DNA from: Alectoria sarmentosa
Taxonomy: Eukaryota > Ascomycota > Lecanoromycetes > Lecanorales > Parmeliaceae
Assembly (NCBI GenBank): GCA_009733775.1
Contig: WOGZ01000068.1
Coordinates: 1 to 64,000 of the forward strand
Reading direction: 5' to 3'
DNA length: 64,000 nucleotides
Part shown: positions 57,781 through 64,000 of the stretch, one piece after another
How positions within the stretch are numbered: the first letter of the stretch is position 1
Layout of the letters: every line of letters starts with the position of its first letter
Translations under genes and position numbers: made by a program
Notes under the pieces: generated by a model
Databases searched by the model: none
The model's input: only the letters and a program-made list of their open reading frames with translations
Told to the model about the DNA's origin: nothing

Positions 57781-60700
57781 TTAAATATTATAATAACGTT
57801 TAATATATAATAAATAATCGAAAATAAAAATAAACAATTAATTTTCGCATTTAATATAATTTTTATAAATTTTGATTTATAAATTTCGAATCGTACGACG
57901 CTTTTTTCATTTTTTAAAATTATATTAATAATATATTATATAAATATTTCGATAACTTTTATATTATTTATATTAATAATATTTTAATTTATAAAAAAAA
58001 TAAAAAAATTAAATTAAATATATATGTTTTATTTTAACACGTTTTTGAAAAACAGAATTTTAAATTAATATATAAAAATGCTTATTTAATATAATTAAAT
58101 TTAAACATTTCGATTTAATAATTATTATTGAAAATGTTTAAATGAATATAAAAAAAGTTTCGTTATGCTTAATTAATTTACATTTAAAATAATTAAAAAC
58201 GTTTAAAAAAAAATTTATTAATTATCGATGTTTTATTTAAAGCTTTTTTAAATTTATAAAATTTTTTAATTTAATTAATTAAACAAATTATCTTTTTAAA
58301 TGAATTTTGAAATGTTAAAAAGTTTTTAATAATTTTAAAATCGTTTTTACTTTAACGTTTATTTTATTATATTTCGATTTAAAAAAATAAATCGTGATAA
58401 AAATTAATGTTTCGAATTATATAATTGTAAACGCTATATTTTAATACGATGAAAATTATTTTTTTGAATTATTTTTTATTTTTTAATTAAAATGCTTTTC
58501 GCGAAATGCAATTATAAAATTTATAATAAAAAGTTTTTAATTATTATTCGCGCGTTCAAATTATAACGATGAAAGTTAAAAAATATTATATTAAAAAACG
58601 AAATAATGTTAAATGCTTTATATTTCGATATAAATGAAATAGTAATTATAAAAAAAAAATACTATAAAGCTCGAATATATAAATAACGTTAAGTCGCGCT
58701 AAACTCGATCGAGTTATATAAAATTATAAATTAAAATTATAATATATTAAATAATTTATTATTATTATTTTCGATTATAAAAATTTCGAATATTTTATAA
58801 TTATTAAATTTTTGAATCGTCGTTAAGCGCGTTAATTTAAATTTTTTTTTAAATTTAGTTTTAAACTTATTTATAAATTTAAAAACTTAAATTAACGCGC
58901 AAATATTTTAATTTATAAATTCGAAAATCTTTTTAAAAACGAAAAAAATTATCGACGTTAATATTAATAATAAAGTATTTTGAAATTCGAAAATTGAAAT
59001 ATTTAAAATCTTAAATCTTTAAAAATAATTTTTATAATTCAAATTTATTTTTCTCGTTTTTATTAATATTTTTTAAATTAATTAAATTAATTTGAAGAAT
59101 ACGCTCGACGATAAAAAGTTAAAATTTAAAAATTAAATTAATCGAATTGCAATTTTAAAACTTACGCTCGAATAAATTTATTAAAATATTAAATAAATTA
59201 TAAAAAATTCGAAACTTTATAAATAAATGCTCGTAAATTAAAAAAAAAATTATTAAATTAAAAAAACGAAATAATGTAAAATTATTCGTCGCATTTATTA
59301 ATGATTCGATTTCTCGAACGATGTTAAACGCTTTATTCGAAATTATTATAATTATTTTCGATTAAAAATCTTTTAAAATAAATATTATAAATTATTTAAA
59401 TTTTTAAAAATATTCGATCGACGATAAACGAATATTTCGATAAATTTTATTATTGCTTTATTTAATAGCAAAAATTATTTCGAGCGATAATATATTAATA
59501 TTTTCATAATCGTGAATCGTTTATTTAAGATAATTAAGTATATTTTTATAAATAAAATAAATGCTTTGTTAATCGTTTATACGTTTTATTTTTGAACTTA
59601 AAAAGATTTTAAATTTTAAATTTTATCATTCTCGATCGATGAATTTAATTCGAATCGAATTTTTAATTTAGATTATATTAATTCGTTAATATTAAACACG
59701 TCTTTTTATTATTTTTTATTTTAAAATTAATGATTAAACGAAACGAGTTAATGTTATTTTAAAATAAAATTTTCGAATTTACGTTACGTTTTTATAAAAG
59801 AATTAAATTTAATAATTGTTTTTTATAAAATTCGTTATTAATAATTACGCATTAAAAATTATTGAATTTAATTTCTTCTTTATTAATTTCGAATAAAACT
59901 TATATTTAAGTTTTGAATTTTCATTATTTTATAATAATTCGATTTCGTTTATTAATAAACTCGATTAATTATTAATTGAAATTTTCGTAATTAATATATT
60001 TAAAATTAACGAGATTTTTGAAAAATAAATAATTTTCGCTTAAGCTTCACACGTGAAATTTATTAATTAATATTATTACTTTAAATTCAAATATAAAAAA
60101 ACGATAAAATTTAATTAAACGTTAAAAATTTTATAATTAAAAAGAATTATATATAATAAATTTAAAGAATTCTTTAAATTATAAAAATTATAAATTTTCA
60201 TATTTATCGTTTTAAAATTTTCGATTAATTGAAATTGTTACGATGTTTTTTATATTAATCTTTTACGTTTTATCGTAGAATTTCTTTTTTTAAATAAATA
60301 TTATTTTTACTCGTGTTTTTTTTATTGTAAATATTAATTTATACGAAAATTATAAAATAAACGTAATTATATATTTTAAAATCGTTTATAAACAACTTTA
60401 TTATAAAATTAAATAAATTAATTATAATAAATTATTCAAATTTAAGTTTTTTAAGTATATACACATTATTATCGATATTATAAACGCATTTTATATTAAA
60501 AATTATATAATTAAAAAATTTATAATATGAAAATTATTTAAAAAAAATTTTAACGATTTATAATTCGATATTAATGAAGATTTTAATAATGATTCGAAAA
60601 ATATCTTATTCGTATTTCAAAAAAACTCGAAAATTTTATAGGTCGATTTTAAAAGCATATTTTAAATTTTATTATTAAAAGATTTATTATAAAATAACTC

Positions 60701-61038
60701 TTATAAATCTTATAATTAATCGTATATATTTCGAGAATTTTTTATTAATTATATATATTTTTATATATATTAATTAATCGTATATTAATAATATTTTAAT
60801 ATGCATTTAATGTATATAAAAAGTAATTTTTAATATATTTTTCGAATTTTCACTTTTTTTATTTACATTTCGCATTAACTCGATTTAAGTTTTTATTTAC
60901 AAAAACTTTAAAATTCGTGTTAAATTAAAAGTCGAATTTTTCGTTTACTTTAATAAAAGTTGAAATTTTCATTTTTTTTTATTTAAATTTGATTTTTATA
61001 AAAGTTTAAATCTTAAAAAAAAAATTACGATTTAAAGA

Positions 61039-61326
61039 TACGTTTTTATTAAAAATTTTAAGTTATATTTATCTTAATTATTTGAATGTCATTTTCATTC
61101 GAATTATTTAAATCTTAATTTGAAACGATTAAGTTCGTTTTATTTTAATTAATTAAATATCGCGTTAATCGCAATCGATTTAACGTTTAAATTACGAAAA
61201 ATATTTAAGCGTAAAAAATATTCTTTTTACTTTTTTCTCTTTACGTTCGTTTTATATAATATATTTAATTTATAATTATTAAATATTATTTTAAATATAA
61301 TATTATTTAAACTTTCGCTTATAACA
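61039..61326 (+). repeat. 3' LTR of third Ty3/Gypsy element
   Basis: Direct-repeat partner of 54,596-54,880, mostly transition differences. An A-rich run (about 61,016-61,024) lies about 15 bp upstream and could be a decayed polypurine tract. Confidence 0.8.
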
Positions 61327-64000
61327 AAAAAACATTTTAATTAAAATTTGAAATAACGATAAATATAATATTTTATATTAACATTTCGTTAATATATTAT
61401 TACGTTATTTTCTTATTTTTTTATCGACGAATAATTATAATATAATAATATACTTATTATAAATGTTATATTTAATAATAAATTTTTATTAATCGAGATA
61501 ATAATAACAATTTCGTTTTACGAGTTAATAATTAAAAAAACTTAATATAAGTTATATTAATTTCTTTTTATAACTTTATTTCTTTATTTCTTCAAGTTTA
61601 TCAAGTTGATTTTTTATGAATATTTTATATAAATTCGTTTTATTAAATTCAATCGTCTTTTTTATTACGATAAATTATTTTAATATTTCGTTTACGATAT
61701 ATATATAATCGTTGAAAACAATTAATTTTATTAAATAAAATAAAATCAAAAGATTATTCGAGTTAACATTTATTAAATAATTATTAATGCTTAAATCGAT
61801 GAAATTATTATAAATATATAAATTAATAAATAACGTATTATTCTTTTTTTCTTATATTAAGAAAATTTACGATTTATAAAATAATTTTATCAAAATTACA
61901 TAATCTTAATTATCAAATTTAATTAATTAAATATTTTCATTATCTTTATTTGCAACTTAAAATAAATTGAAATTATTATTAATTATTTATTTGACGAATT
62001 AATTATTAATTAATTTAATTCAATAACACGAATATTTAAATTGAAATTAAAGATTTTTATAAACGATATTTTAAAGAAAAATATATTTAAAAAACTTTTT
62101 TCATTTTTTTTAATAAAGTTATTTATAATAAGTTTTATAAAAGCACGTTAATTAAATAATTAATATAAATTATAATCTTTGAAAATGTTTTCAATATCGT
62201 TTAACTTTTTATATATCGTAATTTCTATTTATAAATATTGCAATATTTTCAAAAAAAATTATCTCGAAAATTGAATTACGATCGATTGAAATTTCGATAC
62301 TTAATTTTAATTTTAATTAATTTTTGCTCGTAAAAGATCGAGTTTCGACGTATTATTATATTATTAAATTTCAAAAATAAAAATTATCGTATATTCATAA
62401 ATTTATTATATTATATTTTAAAAATTGTTATTTAAATGTTAATGAAATAAACGTTATTGTTAATGTTGAAGATTTTAATTATTTTCGATTTTTCGATTTT
62501 TATATTATCGTAATTAAATATATAATTTATAATAATTATAATTATTACGTTATAAATAAAACGAATATCGTTTCATTTTATTAAAATTCGAATAAAAATT
62601 AGTGTAATAAACGGGTTTTAAAAGAGTTTAACGATTATATTATTTTTAAATCAAATATCGAATATATTATTTATTGTCGACATAAATTTATTATAATTTT
62701 AAAAAATGAATTTAAATAAAACTATTAAATAATGTTTTATGATTCGTATTTATTAATTAAATATAATATTTACATTAACGTTAAAACTTATCAATATATT
62801 TTTAAATATATTTATAATAAATAACGATTAAATCAATTTTCGAATAAAGCGAATAAATGAAAATATGAAATAAATTCGATAAATGAGATTTAAAAATATC
62901 GAAACGCACGTTAAGTAAGATTAATAAAAAATTTATTAAAAAATTTGATTTTGAATTATATAATTACAACTTTATTATAAAGCAATTATTTATTTATTTT
63001 TTAAATCAACAAATCGTAGTTTTTGATAATAATTTTTAAATATCTAATATAATAAATGTAAACGAACGTTTAAAAAAATTTATAATATTTTTTTTAATAA
63101 ATATATAATATCAACAATAAAGACGATTAATAGTTTTTTTTTATATCGATTTATCGAAATATTACGTTTAAAAGAAGAATTTTGAAAACATTTAAAAATA
63201 AAGTTTACGTTAAAAAAGCATCGATATTTTTATAAAAATATATTATATTAATTTTAATATAAACGAATTTTATTATTAACGCCTTCTTTTTTTAAACGTA
63301 TTAAATTTTTACTTTTATGAAAATTTACGAATAATAAACGACGATTTTTTTTTAGATTATTATGTTATTTATATAATAAAAGGTTTTACGCATAATAATG
63401 TTAAAAGAAATTAAATTTTAAACGAAATAAATGTTTAAAAAAGCGAAGATTATTTATAAATTTTATTCGTAATAATTTTATTAAATTATAAACTTAATAA
63501 ATCGCTTAATTTATAAATTAAATATAAATCGAAATATTTAATTCAATTTAATTAATGTGTAAAAATGTCTTAATTGCGAAAAAAGAAAGTTATCGCATTG
63601 TTTATTATAATAAAACATTATCACTTTTTTTAATTTAATGTTTCTTTTTTTTTAAAGTGATTTCGTTAAACGTATTTTTCTTTTATATATTCGCAATTTC
63701 TTTTATTTTCTTTTATTATTCGCACATTTTTACTTGAATTCTTTAACGATTATATATATTAAATTTATTATTAAGTCTTCGCTTTATTAAACGATATATA
63801 AACGAAATATATTATTATCGAAGATTTTTATTTTCATTCAACTTAAATTCGCTTAAAAAAAGACAATTTTAATTTTATAAAAAATATTAATTTGATTAAC
63901 GACTTTAATTTATTAAAAATGTAATATAATTATAAATAACATTATAATAACGAGCGTAATCGTTTTCTACGCGAAAAACGTTTTTATTTAACGAATATTT

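Larger units (their letters stand above)
54596..61326 (+). mobile_element. Third Ty3/Gypsy LTR retrotransposon, RIP-inactivated
   Basis: Direct repeats 54,596-54,880 and 61,039-61,326 (285 and 288 bp) bound 6.73 kb. RT is readable on the plus strand at about 57,550-57,780, and RNase H text CNYKIYNKKFLIIIRAF near 58,500-58,560 follows in the right order. The Gag region (54.9-57.5 kb) is interrupted by a minisatellite and a dispersed motif. No clear target-site duplication was seen. Many stops make it inactive. Confidence 0.82.
38236..64000. repeat. AT-rich, RIP-degraded block (right)
   Basis: Same character as the left block: few GG/CC, C mainly in CG, stops in all frames, and fossil Ty3/Gypsy coding. 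Identifiable units are listed separately. Stretches 39,140-42,480, 53,081-54,595 and 61,327-64,000 hold no recognisable coding; weak duplicated poly-pyrimidine segments occur at 41,770-42,120. Confidence 0.88.

Noticed and set aside
38236..64000. Mitochondrial DNA or a mitochondrial insertion as source of the AT-rich blocks
   Set aside because: Fossil Ty3/Gypsy coding, LTR pairs and transition-only divergence explain the composition; no mitochondrial gene was recognised.
38236..64000. Centromere
   Set aside because: AT-rich, repeat-rich DNA is compatible with a centromere, but nothing in the sequence distinguishes it from other RIP-affected isochores; CENP-A data would be needed.

Overview
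The window looks like nuclear DNA of a filamentous ascomycete (Pezizomycotina). A gene-rich island with ordinary base composition (about 11,856-38,235) lies between two very AT-rich blocks (1-11,855 and 38,236-64,000). The island genes carry short introns (mostly 42-85 nt) with fungal splice and branch signals, and they encode conserved eukaryotic housekeeping and regulatory proteins. I cannot assign class or species from sequence alone.

Left AT-rich block: wreckage of Ty3/Gypsy LTR retrotransposons altered by repeat-induced point mutation (RIP). A minus-strand element with two 290-bp LTRs (795-7974) sits inside a plus-strand element. The host element's reverse transcriptase end and RNase H lie before the insertion (1-794); its integrase and a chromodomain-like tail lie after it (7975-about 9620).

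Gene island, in order: RPC19 (RNA polymerase I/III subunit AC19, minus), an unidentified 458-aa Pro/Ser-rich protein (plus), RRP36 (18S rRNA processing, minus), an NIF/FCP1-like HAD protein (plus), a forkhead transcription factor (minus), BUR1/SGV1-type CDK9 kinase (minus), a cyclopropane-fatty-acid-synthase-like methyltransferase (minus), a 21-exon P5B ATPase of the YPK9 family (minus), and NAP1 (plus). This is ordinary eukaryotic synteny, not an operon. RPC19/458-aa gene, RRP36/NIF and YPK9/NAP1 are divergent pairs; NIF and forkhead are convergent. Gene models were built by hand from ORFs, splice signals, reading-phase bookkeeping and family conservation; every joined model keeps an open frame.

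Right AT-rich block: a third Ty3/Gypsy element with an LTR pair (54,596-61,326, plus), a large imperfect inverted repeat with arms of about 4 kb that carry gag remnants (44,350-48,790 and 49,325-53,080), a tandem array of about 178 bp units enclosed by two direct repeats (42,485-44,345), and a dispersed terminal-like motif in at least four copies.

Most unusual signals: two neighbouring long introns of the NIF-like gene share ordered sequence blocks, which suggests introner-like elements or intron duplication; the YPK9 gene has 20 introns, two of them apparently GC-AG; and the NIF-like protein has Asn in place of the second catalytic Asp. I found no CRISPR array and no convincing tRNA or rRNA gene.
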